A stretch of 64,000 nt of DNA from Camarhynchus parvulus (lineage: Eukaryota; Chordata; Aves; Passeriformes; Thraupidae): positions 28,458,944-28,522,943 of the forward strand of contig NC_044601.1 in NCBI RefSeq assembly GCF_901933205.1, in the 5' to 3' direction. Within the stretch, counting starts at the first letter, position 1. Each line of letters opens with the position of its first letter. Shown one piece after another: positions 38,601-50,410 of the stretch. A program made the translations under genes and the position numbers. The notes below the pieces were generated by a model, which was given only the letters and a program-made list of their open reading frames with translations, had not been told where the DNA came from and searched no databases.

Positions 38601-40940
38601 TGTTCCTGGATAAAAGGCATGTGACCTCTTCTGTCTTGAACCAATTCTTTTAGGCAGGAAAGCAGTCTTATTTTCTATGTCTTGATGTGATTATACTTAA
38701 CACAAAGTCTGGTAGATCTCTCATTTTCACTGTTCTGTAGCTTCAAAATACATGGAAATCCTGGTGATTTATGCTGTTAGCAGAAGCACAGTGTTCAAAG
38801 ACACTTTTACATGGATAGCATTTGGTTTTAATAGTATGGAAGAGAAAAAGAAATCAATCTCACTATTTTTTAGCTACTCCTGGTCAGGAATTTTTCGATT
38901 GCATGCTTCTTCCCCTTGCAAAGGCATAAAATTTTTTCGGAAGTTGTTAACAGAAAATATTTTCCATAAATAGAAACCTGTTTTTCATTCAGAAGCAATT
39001 TGCACTCGGAAATATCAGCACTTCTGCTGCAAAACTGAATTCCAAGATTTTTAATTCCAAGTAAATTAAAAGATTTCAAATTCTTCCATCTCAAAAATGT
39101 TTATGCTTCATCCCATTTCATCGCAAAGCTGTGATGCCATTTTTTTCTACATGTTAGTCAAAATACAGCATTGAGTTAGAGATGGTTTAATTACCTTCTT
39201 GTTAATATCTTCTTAAGGATATCACAAAACTTTCTTTTAACTTTATATATTTATGAATGCATTCCATTAGTGCTAAAAAATGAACCTCTGTAAAATTAAT
39301 GAAGCTTTCATGAACAGGTCAACATATTCTGTAGCAATTACTGATTCTTCTACTCTACCCTCTTCAGAACTTGGTGTTTCAAGATATTCCTCAGCTCTTT
39401 ATCCCTGTGAATTCCTTCATCTCTGTCCAAAGCTGTCCCTAGGGTCCCGCCGCTTTGCCTTCTTTCTTAGAAAACTGCAGCATTGCCTTCTCTACTTACT
39501 ATGCATTATTAGCACTGCCTACCACACGGGTGCTCTGATGTGCCTTCCCGGATGTGCTGATCATAAACAGCCCAGTATAAGCTGTGCTCTGTCCCAAACT
39601 GTGTAAACCTGTTTGTTGTGAAAGGTCATACACAACCAGGGAGTGCTGGACATCTGTGTATGTTGGTATAATGCTCTCTGCCAGTGCAAACCTCCCTTTA
39701 TACATAACACTGGGTCCACATTCAGTTGCAGAAACAAACAGTGTGGAGCTGCAGGACTACTTTCCTCCCCCTTAATTCTTCTACCTTTTATGACCAAAGG
39801 TGTCTGGGTTTTTGATGTGTTGAGCCTGACAAACAAATAAATGACTTTAATACTATCTTTGATTGTGCAATCTTTTGATATTAAAGTCGAACTTCAAAGA
39901 AACCCCATAGCTTAAAAATAATGTTTCAAATCTTATATGTACCCTTTCCTTGACTTTTTTTTTCATTTCTAAACAATGATATTTGTCAATTAAGCATGAA
40001 AAGCTTTTTATTCCTTTGAAACTGCGTTTTTCTTATAATGTTTGTTTTGTAAATTCTTTTCTTACAGTAAGACTTTTTGTTCAACAGTAATAAACAGAAC
40101 ACCTCACATCTAGTTTTATGCTAAAGATGGTCTGATCCAGACCCACATGGATCTAATCTGCAAGGCAGGACTCTCTGTAACTCCAAAATGTACTTCTCAA
40201 TTTCCTCCCTTCCTGTTGAAGCACACTTGGTAAATCTGTCCTCAGGGAACCTGGAATGAAGCTTGTCTCGACAGATGTCATGAAGAAATATGATAAAGGG
40301 GAACATTTCCAGAATAACCGCTTTTTCTTCTATTATGATATTGTAATCAAGAACTGTTTTTCCTTCTTGACACATTCCCATCCAGTTGCTTTGGAGTGAA
40401 TGGGACTGGATACATAAATTCTTGAAAATAATCAACTTCTTGATGGGAGAAAATGAGGAGAATTGGAATAAAAAGAAAGGAGAAGAAAGCCTTCAGGGCT
40501 CTAGACTGGAGGAAGAGGACAGTCCTATATGCAGCGAGCATGAAAAAAAAGGTTTTCCTTAGTCTTGCTTCATCTCTCGTTGGTCTCACCCTGTGAAACT
40601 GCAGAAAAATTAAAACTTCCTAAAGACAAAGTCAGGACCAGAGATTCAGGTTTCTTTTGTTGGTTTTTTTTTTTTTCCTGACAGAGGACAGCAAAGGAAG
40701 TGCCCACCTGGTTGAGCAGAAATAGCCAGAATTTTCATGTTATAACTTTTCATTGTACTCTAAAACCAAATAATCTGGAACTTGGTGAAAGCAGAAGCAA
40801 CAGCCATGAGTGGTGAGATGTGCTGAAGGAAATAAAGAGAAGTCTGAGGACAGCAGACTGCCTATTCCAATGGAGAGAAATTCTAGTAGAGGGGACATGA
40901 AGCTTTGTGCAGAAAACTGAGGCAAAGCTGAATAGGTTAG
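26663..40940. other. 14-kb gene-free interval
   Basis: AT-rich and largely unique-looking. I found no exon, RNA gene or intact element on either strand. Minor local duplications are present: TTTTGGTAAATATTT twice at about 37900-37936, and TCAGGTCCCCT in tandem at about 37404-37425. Open frames are at most about 108 codons and unconvincing. Short exons lacking obvious homology, or old repeats, could be missed by eye. Confidence 0.5.
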
Positions 40941-41140
40941 ATTCATAGACTCGCAAATTAAGAGTTGGAAGGGACCTTAAAGATCATCCAGTCCCAACCC
41001 CTGCTGCCTTGTGCAGGGACTACTCCCACTCTATCAGGTTGGTCCAACCCCTGTCTAACCTGGGCTTCAACACTGACGGGGCTGGGACCTCCACAGACTT
41101 CCTGGGCAACCAGTGTCTCACCCTCCTCAGAGTAAAGAAT

Positions 41141-41188
41141 TTCTTCCCAATATGTGACCTAAATTTCTTCCCAATATGTGACCTAAAT
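41141..41188. repeat. 24-bp perfect tandem duplication inside CR1
   Basis: The TTCTTCCCAATATGTGACCT block with its following AAAT occurs twice head to tail, at 41141-41164 and 41165-41188. A CR1 consensus has this block once, so this is a local slippage event after insertion. Confidence 0.9.
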
Positions 41189-41225
41189 TTCCCCTCTTGC
41201 AGTTTGTACCCATTACTCCTTGACA

Positions 41226-41795
41226 TTACACTACAGTTCCTGATGCAGAGTTCCTCTCTGGCATCCCTGCAGGACCCTGCAGATACTGCAAGCTTGCTAG
41301 AAGGTCTCCACACAACCTTCTCTTCTCCAGGATGAACAGACCCAACTTTCTCTGTCTATCTGTATAGGCAAGGTGCTCCAGCCCTCTTAGCATATTTGTC
41401 GCCCTCCTCTGCACTTGCTCCAACAGTTCCATGCCCTTCTTATGCTGGGGGCACCAAAGCTGCTTACAGTATTTAGGGTGGGGTCTCACAAGATCCAAGC
41501 TGAGGGGCAGAATCCCCTCCCTCCTGCAGCTCTGTCTGGGGTTGCTCTGATCCAGGTACAGGACCTTGCACTTGGCCTTGCTGACCTTCATGGGGTTTGC
41601 ACATCCCCACCCCTGAAGCTTGTTCAGGCTCCTCTGGATGGCATTGCTGCCTGCCAATGTGCTGACTGCTCCAGAGAGCTTGGTGTTGGTGCCAAACTTG
41701 CTGAGGTGCGCCCTTGATCCCACTGTACCTGTTGCTGGTAAGATGTTGAACGGTGTCAGCCCCATTACTGACCCCTGAGGGACACCCCTGACCAC
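41226..41795 (-). pseudogene. CR1 ORF2 remnant (C-terminal reverse transcriptase)
   Basis: An open frame of 189 codons within the antisense CR1 copy. Residues 4-9 read GVPQGS, the RT motif before the active site. At residues 34-37 the catalytic F-A-D-D position reads F-G-T-N, so both aspartates of the polymerase site are lost. The MKVSKAKCKVLYLDQSNP and RRATNMLRGLEHLAY stretches match the usual CR1 C-terminal part. The N-terminal endonuclease, most of the RT and upstream residues are absent, and an internal section is deleted. It is not expected to make a functional protein; its openness is probably chance in a fairly young copy. Confidence 0.85.
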
Positions 41796-41960
41796 TGGTA
41801 TTCACACAGAAAATGAGTTGTTGACTGCAACCCTTCCTGTGCAGCCATCCAGCCAGTTCTTCATCCACCAAGTGCTCCATCCTTCAAATCCATGTCTCTT
41901 TGGAGACAAGGATGTTGTGTGGGACAGTGTCAAACACTTTGCATCTTGTCTCTAACTTCC

Positions 41961-44399
41961 TGTATGCTTTATCCAGATCCCATTAAACAAGTACCAATAG
42001 GCTTCATATTCAATGCAATGCTGGAAAATGGGGACAGGGCTCTTCTAATTCAGACTTCAGGGTATTTTTTCCAAGCAGGCATGCTGTATATGTTTAACAA
42101 TTTTCCATGGTGGCAAAAGACATCCTATACATAATACTGCTTCACTTGAAGTAGTATTGTGGAAGAATGATCTCTGTCATAATGTAGGTCAGTTACACTT
42201 ACATGTAAACATTTATTGAGTGTCAGTTATGGCTTGTTTCTTGTCTTGTCAACAAAAAAAAAATTAATTCTACAGAGAAGTAGCTTTTGAAATAAAAACA
42301 CATAGTATCTCCAAACTTGCTTAAACCAAATAGGCCACACAACATCAGTCAGCTAAGCATATACATGTATCTGCTGCCTATTGCCTACTCAACACACATG
42401 TCTGATGACCAGAATCTTAATAAAAATCCTCAAGGAGGCCATCTGGATGAATCCCTCTATTTGTTTCCAAGAAATTAGAAGGTCAGCTTTCCAACTCTTT
42501 AGACACGCAGATGTGACCCTGCTGGCTGTGACCACATTGTCTCTGTATTCTTATTCACAAGAGCAGAAGCTGACCTGATAGAAGGAGTCTTCTCACATGC
42601 AGTCATTTCTGATCATCACTGTGGTATATGCTGATCAGAGCTGTTAGGTCAGAGTTCCTAAATAGGGACAAGTACACATGGCACAAGAAGCTGTGACAGT
42701 CACCTTCACTAAGAAAAAAATAGTTTTCTGGTGTTTCATCAATCTGTAGCATCTGCAGACATGATGGCACCTAGGGAATGAGCACTGTAATGGTCAGGTA
42801 CTGTCACTCATACCTCTACCCATTAGGTACCTAGCCAGTGGAAATTAATTTCATATCCAGTTTGATATGTAATGACTAGTCTTGCAATAAGAAACACCCT
42901 AATCAACAGTAGGAATCTGAAACTGTTCTCCAGCTCAGCCTTGCAATTAATGCCAATTCTATCATACAAGATTTGCAAGCCATCTGTGCTGTCACTTTGT
43001 GGGCGTTTACTTTTTAAGATTGGGCCAACAATAAGACTAGTCTTTCATTTTCTTACATTAGTCTGAAAAACTGCAAATATTACTTCTCCATCAATGTCAG
43101 TCCTAAACTGCTTCCAATTACTCTGATTAACAATTTATACTTGAAGTTCCACAGGCTGCAATATGTATTAGCCTGAAACATCACATTGAGAGAGATATAT
43201 AAAATGATTATGCCACCAAGCCATTTAAGATATTCAGCTGTCTTTAGAGAGCAACTGCATGTGATTATTCCTAGTGAACTGACTGAAGCTAAGTCTGTGG
43301 CCTAGAGACATGATAGCAAAAGAGCAAAAATAAGCGTACTGGCCAAATTCTCTCGGTTCTCTTATTTCCCCAATTATTTCTTGATCACACAGGCACACAT
43401 CCTAACAAGGGGAAGGTAGGTAATAAAGCAACACAAAGGGAATGCAAAAGTGCGAATTATGTTCTTGTCTTATCTCTCAGAGATCAGTTCTACTAGTCTG
43501 TTATGACCTTACCAACCACACTTAATGCTTGCCCCATCAGCTCCTCACATTTTGCATTTTTACAGCATCACATCTGCATTTTTATTGGTAATCTCATCTG
43601 CAGGAGAATTTCCTTTCCACTGATGGAAGTCTTCACAGCTGTTACTACAAATGTTACCCTAGAGGCTCAAAAGCTACAGTACCATGATATGAACAGGGAG
43701 GAATATGCATAAGACACATGAGAAAGCAACAAAAAACTCTTCTTTAGAACAACAGAATATTTGAAAACAAAGAATAGATCTGTTGCTACATGGGAAAAAG
43801 GAGCAAACAATGGGCGATACGATCAAATATTGCACTTCTTTTTCTTTCAGACAGCATTATAGCACAGAAAACCACTGGCTACAGTAAGGAAAAGAGCAGC
43901 ATAAAAACACCATGAAACCTGGCCAAGTTTCGAGAAATGTGAAGGAAACAGCCAAAGTAATCATAAGGATTATTGGTTTTGAGAACTAGTAGAGGGAATG
44001 TGAAGCCCTGTAAAAGTGCAGGGCAAACATACAACCGCTTCTGCAAAAGGAAAGTACGATCCTTTGAGAGCTCTGGGGTAATCACTCTAACTTCAGCCAC
44101 AGAAACCGCAGAATTTGGGACCAAACAGAGCTCACTGTAGAGGAAAAGAAGGCAAAGATAGGAAGAAGGCATTTGTCAAGGGTGGAGTATCTGGCCTCAC
44201 TTGTAAGGGTACACTCAGCGGATGTAAGACATAACAGTTTCAGTAAACCTGCACATGACTTCCTTGTTAACACACAATGAACCTGTGGTTCTAGGGAGCT
44301 ATCTTGGGAACCAGACCCGGCTGGGTGGTGGTCTACGTGTTTCTTAGAAGACAGTCAGAATAATTATTGAAGATTCATTGTAATTTGTGGGAAGAGATG
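41961..44399. other. Gene-free DNA between CR1 fragments
   Basis: About 2.4 kb with only short open frames and no recognised family or repeat. Confidence 0.5.
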
Positions 44400-44830
44400 C
44401 AAATTGGTTCCCATGGGGGTCTGTGTGAGCCTTGTGTTATTCAGTTGTTTCATTAATGACCAGGAAGATGAAGAGTAAGTGCATTTACAGTACTTGCAGA
44501 TGACCCAAACTGAGAGGTGCATGCAGGAGGACTGGAACAGAATTCAAAACAATCTCTACAAATTGGACAGTTGACCTGGGGTCACCAAGATGAAATGCCA
44601 CAGAGACAAGTGATATATTTTGAGGGGAAAAAACCAAATGTCACTTATGAGAAAGGCAACCAGGTCTCTAGTATAATGTTAGGGATTTGAGGGTGAATCT
44701 AACTCACAAAGAACAGCCAGATTTTGCTGCATCTCTTTTGGGATGTATTAATAGGAATATTGAATCCACATTCCAGGGGAGGGGAAAAGATTTCATCTGC
44801 AGGGCTGCATCCAGAATGGACCACTATATT
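44400..44830 (+). mobile_element. Old, diverged CR1-like fragment, sense
   Basis: The order of words follows the CR1 RT-to-3' region: a TTCATTAATGACC segment, then GCAGATGACCCAAACTGAGAGG (the FADDTK-like region), then AATCTCTACAAATTGGACAG, GATGAAATGCC and GATTTGAGGGTGAATC. Identity is visibly lower than in the other copies. Boundaries are approximate. Confidence 0.6.
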
Positions 44831-47603
44831 TTGATAAAAATTAATGATTGTCTGGATTAGTTCTTGTCTGTAAATGTGACTTTAAGAGATATTAGAAGAC
44901 ATTGCAGTCCCCACTTGGCCTCCACAGGTATAAGACTTGGCAAAATGCAGTATTTCTGCTTTCCTAGATTGTATCTCTTTGGACATATTTTTAATATCAT
45001 TGATCATTTTATTCTTGCCGCTGGCATAAGGAGGTCTTTACATTCCAAGCTTCAATAAACACAATATGTTTCTGAAATCTGGAAGTCCTCTGCATTCTGC
45101 ACCCCTCCCTCTCTCCCTTCCTCTAAGTCTTGCCTTGTCCTATAAAGAAGTCTACAAAACACTACTCTTTCCTTGCCACATGCTCAGCAATATGTATTTT
45201 GTGTCTAAGACAAGTACACTTCAAATAAGTTCAAGCGGCTTAGCCCTTATTCCTTCCACATGTGCTTTTCATGACTTTTTCTTTTTTTGCAAACAATTCT
45301 ACTGCTTCACTTTCATTTCCCTTCCAATTGAGGACTGTGGTTTTTGTAGAAGCAAGAACTTCAATGGCACTTCAAAGCCACTCAACCTGTTGGTCTGGGA
45401 CACTACCTTCTTTTATTCTTGTTAGACAAGTATTCTTTCTGGGATTTGTTTTCCCTTTAAAAAACACATAATAATTTTGGGTTTTTTGTTATTTTTCTGG
45501 AGCTGAGCATGATCACAGAGAAAGTTTCTCCTGGAAGAAGAGCTGGATACTCAGAAAGTCTCTATGTTTTCTGGCTGTTAAGTTTTCGTTCATTTGTTGT
45601 TTTGAGGGGGTTTGTTTTATTGTTTGTTTTGTAAATTCTTTCCCCAGCCTATAATCAGTCATGAAAACCAAAAATCTTATATTTCCATTACCAGCTGTGA
45701 GGCTTTTGAACAACTCTGAAGGCTTTGCCAGAGCAAAAAAGAGGACTTTTGTACCAAGACAAGTTGCCCTTCATATAGAGTCCAGTTTTTGTTCATCTGT
45801 TTTCTACTATCCTTTGTTATCAGAAATCTAATTAATCAACAACATCACACAGAATATATGCAGCCACAGTAAATGCTACAGACACACTGAAGTGCTAGAT
45901 GTAACTAATCTTTTCTGATGCTGTGAGCAAGTATTGGAAATTACTCCCGGCAGCTGAATCTTAGATTGGTTTTTCAAAAGTGTAGGAATTGGTGATAATG
46001 GGGCACCTTCCCACTCAGAAGTTATTAGAGTAAGCCTGTAAATTTTCACATCCCTTACATCCTTCTCTTCATTTAACACAGAATACCTCAGTTCCATGGA
46101 ACTTTTTTCCTGTCTGAAACAAAGTTTGTCCCATTTTTTTCATAAATTCTACTTGAGTCTTGATGACTTGGCAAAAACTCCAGGAATGTCTGGAATTCAG
46201 GTGCATATGTATTATAATTTCTTGCTACCATGATTTCTATCTAGGTCTTCACAAGACTTAGAGAAAACACTTTGCATGTTAGGCTTTGTTTGGTTCTTGT
46301 CTGATATATGCTGCACAAAGTCACATTGTAGGTATTGGTATTGTAGCATCTTGCACAGAGATACAGCTCAAACAGAAATATAGATTTGGATAAAGCTATT
46401 AAAATAGAATGTTTTGTTGCACAGAAACTAAAAATAGCACAGTTGCAAATTTTACCTACTCCAAACTTCAAAAGAGTTTCAGGACTTGCCATCAGTAATA
46501 TCACCTCTTCTGCAAGAAGCTTTATCATTCACCCATCCTTGGAGAAAAAATGTACTGACATGAGCACTTAGTATGAAACTTAACCTGGTCCATGGTGCTG
46601 CACTGAGCAAATTGCACCTGTTGATTCCTGCTCCAAACTTCTTTGGGGTAGTTTTGTACAGTGGAGTAATGCCACCATAAGAAGGGTGGCAAATGCCTCA
46701 TTCATACTCATCAATGTGAAAGATAGATATGCCTCTCAACTCCGAGGACAGGTGAGATCCACAACCTGAGGTAACTATTTCAGTCAATGATCTTCAGCGT
46801 CTCATTCACAACAATCACCATTTCAAACACATGTGTATAGGAATAATGTTCCCAAGTTCTTTTAATTAATTTCTGTTCCCAGCTGGCATGGAATTGTGAT
46901 ACATCTAGCACGTCCTTCTTAACAATCTTTCACAACTCTGAATGATCTTCAGAAAATATTTGCTCCTTCTTAAGATAATTAGAAAAGACCTTGGAAAAAC
47001 CTTTCAAACAGCTTGGGACCACAGGTTCCTCCAGTCTTATTTGCCTGGAGTAAATCAAATATGTCTCAGAGATGGATCTGAAGATCCTGTGTCATATTGT
47101 TGTCATTGTGTTGGTGGTTTTGTATTCTCCCTTGAGAAGTGATTCCTGACTGGAGTCTTTCCAGCAGCACTACTCCTTCTCTCAGAGCCTTGGGAGGCTT
47201 GTGAATTACCCATCTCATTTGTCTACATTTTCTACCCTCTATAGAGAACTCCAGATCTGGCTGGAGAACTACTTTACTACAAGTAGGGAGGGAAACACTT
47301 GGTGCTCTCCATCAGTGGCCCAAGAATGGCTCTCTCACTCCTGGCTACTGCAAATATATCAGAAACTGAGGGGACAAGCATACTGCATTGGGCAGACATT
47401 GGATATGCACCTTCCTGTAAGTAATGAATATTTTGGGAATCTTCATGTGTCAGCAGAAAGATACCACAGTATATAGAGGACGGAATGTAACTAGAATGTG
47501 GCAAAGCGTAAGCAATGAACAGGGAATGTGTTTAGATTTAAAGGACAAAAAAAGCAAGTAATTTCAACAAATACTTTTGTTAAAACTAATTATTTATAAA
47601 TGT
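44831..47603. other. Gene-free DNA
   Basis: No gene or clear repeat. The frame at 45066-45425 (119 codons) is leucine/phenylalanine-rich and resembles no family I know. Confidence 0.5.
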
Positions 47604-48166
47604 ATCACAGGCTCACAGAATGGGTAAGAGTGGACGAGATCACAGTGGGCCATCTGTTCCAACCTTCCTGCTCAAGCTTGAAGCAGGGTCATCCTGGACC
47701 ACATTGCACAGGATTTCATCCAGATATTTCTTGAATATCTCCAGTGAGGGAGACTCCACAACCTCTCTGGGTAGCCTGTTCTAGAGCATGGTCACCGGCA
47801 CAGCAAAGAAACTTTTCCTCTTATTCAAGTGAAACATCCTATGGGTCAGTTTTTGTCCATGGCCTCTTGTTCAGCATCTCTGAGAAGAGCCTGGCTCCCT
47901 CCTCCTCTGGCTCCCTACACTGACACCTCCCTTCAGATACTGATAGACATTGACAGGGTCCCCTCTAAGTTGTCCCTTCAGCTGAACAGGCCCAGCTCCT
48001 TCAGCCTTTCTTTGTAAGAGAGATGCTCCTATCCCTCAAACATCTTCTAGCCCTCTTCTGGACTCATTCCAGGAGCTCCATGTCTCTCCTGTGCTGAGGA
48101 GCCCGGAACTGGACACAGCTCTCCAGATGTGCCTCACTAAGGCTCAGTATAAGGGCAGGATCATCG
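47604..48166 (-). mobile_element. CR1 LINE 3' fragment, antisense
   Basis: It starts with an inverted tail (ATCACAGGCTCACAGAATGG). It continues with CTCCACAACCTCTCTGGGTAG, GACAGGGTCCCCTCTAAGTTG, CAGGCCCAGCTCCTTCAGCC and GACACAGCTCTCCAGATGTG, all characteristic antisense CR1 3' sequence. The 5' part is missing. No coding frame survives. Confidence 0.92.
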
Positions 48167-49360
48167 TTACGTTTTCTAAGCTAACCATTGTTTTCAGTCA
48201 ATTACAGTGTTTTACTGTTTGTGTTTTTTGTGCAAGTAAAAGACATTCCTTTTTTTACATGTGGCGCTTTTTACCTATCTTCAATTAATAGGAGATATAA
48301 TGCTTTACAGAAAGGCTTACATAATTCAAACTCTTATGAAACATCAGAAATCTGTATGAGACAGGCTGAAGTCACAAGGATATGTGTTCCCATTTAGGAG
48401 ATAAGACACTTGCTCTGTTGGATTCTCTGGATTTTTCTTCCATTTAGTTGAATCAGCCACAGAATCATAACCTTTGAGACAAAAACACTAAAAAGTATCC
48501 CAAAGCGGTATAAAATAGTTTCATCTCATTAGGGAGAAATTGAGCAATAAAAGCCAAATGAAAAAAGATTGTCATTTGCATAAAGGAAACCCCTAAGGAC
48601 ACTTGAAATGCTCACAAGTAGAGGGCACAATGATACCGGGTCCTGTTATTTTCATTAATTCATTAAAATGTAAGGCAGAACAATTGCAATGCCTAGGAAA
48701 TGAATTAGCTGTAAAAAGAAATCTAAGTGTTATTAAAAAGGCAGAAATATAACATGAAAGTATGTTCTGGATAAACTGACAGAATCTGTTCTGGAAACAC
48801 CAGAACCAGAGAGATACCACATATGGCTTCAAGTAGGCATGACTGGGGAATCTAAATACACTTCTCTGTATCCATGCATTTTAATAAAATCAGTTGTAAA
48901 GCTGATTGAATTGGCCTAGTACCGGTAAACTACATAATGGAAATCATAATGATGTCCCAGGATACATACACAGTGGTAGCACTCTGCAGGTCAGTGACTG
49001 GACTCAAAAAAGCTGATGGATTTGGAAGGTCCAAAACTTGATTTGGACAAAAAAATCCCACAGAAATAATGACAGTGCTGTATGTAAATGGGAGGGACAG
49101 AGAAAGAACAAGAATGGGGATCACCTGAAGTGTGTCAGACATGCAGAAGATCAGGTTCATGGTGTTCCACATAAAGATTCCTATCTATCTGTCAGTGCTT
49201 ATTCTGGACTGAAAGCCCTATGAAAAATTTAAACCATTTTTTTCAGTGAAACCCTTGAGATATTTCAATAAGATTTTGATTTGGAACTTTAAAAAGTGGT
49301 GGCATTTTAATTTTTCAGGAATTTTGTTGCTTTTTTCTACAGTTTTCATCTTGCTACTGT
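48167..49360. other. Gene-free DNA before the purine satellite
   Basis: About 1.2 kb of AT-rich sequence with no recognised gene or repeat. Confidence 0.5.
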
Positions 49361-49575
49361 GAAGAGAAAGAGAAAGAGAGAAAGAGAGAAAGAGAGAGAG
49401 AGAAAGAGAGAAAGAAAGAAAGAAAGAAAGAGAGAAAGAAAGAAAGAGAGAAAGAAAGAAAGAGAAAGAAAGAGAGAGAGAAAGAAAGAAAGAGAAAGAA
49501 AGAGAGAGAGAAAGAAAGAAAGAGAAAGAAAGAGAGAGAGAAAGAAAGAAAGAGAAAGAAAGAGAGGGAGAAAGA

Positions 49576-49878
<303 letters not shown>

Positions 49879-49900
49879 AAAGACAAAAGACAAGACAAGG

Positions 49901-50060
49901 GAAGGGAAGGTTCCGGGAAGGGAAGGTTCCGGGAAGGTTCCGGGAAGGTCGGGAAGGTTCCGGGAAGGGAAGGTTCCGGGAAGGTTCCGGGAAGGGAAGG
50001 TTCCGGGAAGGGAAGGTTCCGGGAAGGAAGGTTCCGGAAGGTTCCGGGAAGGTTCCGGAA
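49901..50060. repeat. TTCC-containing minisatellite block
   Basis: Irregular tandem units of about 9-16 bp (GGAAGGTTCCGGGAA type). They hold nine copies of TTCCGGGAA (starting at 49911, 49927, 49938, 49958, 49974, 49985, 50001, 50017 and 50042) and two of TTCCGGAA (50032 and 50053). It separates the two pure purine halves of the satellite. Confidence 0.93.
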
Positions 50061-50125
50061 GGGAAGGGAAGGGAAGGGAAGGGAAGGGAAGGGAAGGGAA
50101 GGGAAGGGAAGGGAAGGGAAGGGAA
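50061..50125 (+). repeat. (GGGAA)13 block, G-quadruplex-prone
   Basis: Thirteen successive GGG runs with AA spacers on the + strand, meeting the standard four-GGG, short-loop rule for a G-quadruplex many times over. Structure formation is inference. Confidence 0.9.
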
Positions 50126-50410
50126 GGAAGGAAGGAAGGAAAGGAAAGGAAGGGAAGGGAAGGAAAGGAAAGGAAAGGAAAGGAAAGGAAAGGAAAGGAA
50201 AGGAAAGGAAAGGAAAGGAAAGGAAAGGAAAGGAAAGGAAAGGAAAGGAAAGGAAAGGAAAGGAAAGGAAAGGAAAGGAAAGGAAAGGAAAGGAAAGGAA
50301 AGGAAAGGAAAGGAAAGGAAAGGAAAGGAAAGGAAAGGAAAGGAAAGGAAAGGAAAGGAAAGGAAAGGAAAGGAAAGGAAAGGAAAGGAAAGGAAAGGAA
50401 AGGAAAGGAA

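Larger units (their letters stand above)
40941..41960 (-). mobile_element. CR1 LINE fragment, antisense (about 1.0 kb)
   Basis: It begins with an inverted CR1 tail and GTTGGAAGGGACCTTAAAGA. It proceeds through the antisense C-terminal and reverse-transcriptase region (GCCCTCCTCTGCACTTGCTC, AGGTACAGGACCTTGCACTT) and ends near GACAGTGTCAAACACTTTGC. The reverse strand retains a long open frame, listed separately. A 24-bp tandem duplication lies at 41141-41188. Confidence 0.92.
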
